Of a stretch of 5,471 nucleotides of DNA, positions 5,024 to 5,471 are shown one piece after another (position 1 is the stretch's first letter; every line of letters starts with the position of its first letter). Position numbers and translations under genes: made by a program. The notes under the pieces are model-generated. The model searched no databases. It saw nothing but the letters and a program-made list of their open reading frames with translations, and was not told the DNA's origin. The stretch lies in the NCBI GenBank assembly GCA_018830685.1, contig JAHJRR010000062.1, forward strand, positions 1 through 5,471. Reading direction: 5' to 3'. This DNA is from Nanobdellota archaeon (GTDB lineage: Archaea; Nanobdellota; Nanobdellia; Pacearchaeales; GW2011-AR1).

Positions 5024-5471
5024 TTACTGTACCGTTAAAGTCGCTTGTGTTCCACTCGTTCCAACATACTTCTTACCAACCGTGGTGTCAATTTCTCCTT
5101 GTGGTTTGTTTCTCAAGTATGTAGATGCATCTACAGTATTTTCTCTCTCGTATCCAGCAACTAGCAATGCAACCTTACCACTAGTGTAAGGGTTATTGTA
5201 GCTTTGGATCAAGAACTGTCCAGTACCAATCTTAGTAGCACTAGTCCATGCACTTCCACAGTATGCTCCTCCAACAAGTGAAGCAGCAACCGAGTTTACA
5301 CAACTTCCTCCAACAACAACTAGATTCTTACTCTGTACCGATGTAACTTCAGCGTCTGTTACTAGAACACTTCCAAGCTGAGGCTTGTCTGTTGTTGAAG
5401 ATCCTATAGAATCAAAGTATATCTTTGAATATACTTGTGAAGTAGGATAAGTCAACGTTGCAATCTTCTGA
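5024..5471 (-). CDS. S-layer protein, C-terminal part (5' end outside window)
   Basis: The frame is open to the window edge, so 148 C-terminal codons are visible. The in-frame TTG at 5455 is an internal Leu, not a start; upstream codons read QKIAT. The segment resembles, from memory, the conserved C-terminal region of S-layer proteins annotated in Woesearchaeota/Pacearchaeota. Landmarks are a YPTSQVYSKIY strand near the start, SKNLVVVGGSCVNSVAA, a nearby second Cys in AYCGSAW, GQFLIQSY, KVALLVAGYE, and a terminal TTVGKKYVGT block. It ends TLTVQ with no TM helix or sorting tail. It would therefore be held in the lattice by other contacts, unlike the 707-aa protein at the other end of the window. 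The two Cys could form a disulfide. A strong T-rich terminator follows. Identity as an S-layer subunit is by recollection of the family pattern. The domain layout upstream is unknown. Confidence 0.8.
   Translation of the reverse strand, partial: QKIATLTYPTSQVYSKIYFDSIGSSTTDKPQLGSVLVTDAEVTSVQSKNLVVVGGSCVNSVAASLVGGAYCGSAWTSATKIGTGQFLIQSYNNPYTSGKVALLVAGYERENTVDASTYLRNKPQGEIDTTVGKKYVGTSGTQATLTVQ

Overview
The window reads as chromosomal DNA of an AT-rich archaeon, most likely a DPANN lineage of the Pacearchaeota/Woesearchaeota type. Three things support this. Promoters are archaeal TATA boxes, and three of them lie about 25 nt upstream of the start codon (leaderless mRNAs). Transcription ends in T-rich tracts. 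The two surface proteins resemble, from memory, the 'putative S-layer' families common in those genomes. The lineage call is recognition and inference, not a database match.

Plus strand, 80-3447: a large secreted, Ig-rich surface protein (707 aa) with a signal peptide and a C-terminal motif/TM/basic tail. It is followed by a T-rich terminator and then a two-gene operon. The first operon gene is an exosortase/archaeosortase-family enzyme (190 aa, Cys84/Arg126/His145). The second is a DedA/VTT-domain membrane protein (199 aa), starting 7 nt later with its own Shine-Dalgarno. The simplest reading is a surface protein next to the membrane enzyme that may cleave its C-terminal tail and transfer it to a lipid or other anchor, with a lipid or lipid-carrier transporter alongside.

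Minus strand, 5471-3444: the C-terminal 148 codons of a second, different S-layer protein without a membrane anchor, a strong T-rich terminator, and an intergenic region of about 285 nt with two GC-rich patches and an inverted repeat. Then come two genes for small N-terminally anchored, Cys-containing extracellular proteins (194 and 217 aa) that look like diverged paralogs of unknown function. The last of these converges on the DedA gene with a 4-nt tail-to-tail overlap.

Overall the window is a cell-envelope cluster. The items most worth following up are the archaeosortase with its neighbouring candidate substrate, carrying a non-canonical sorting signal, and the tandem paralogous Cys-containing envelope proteins.
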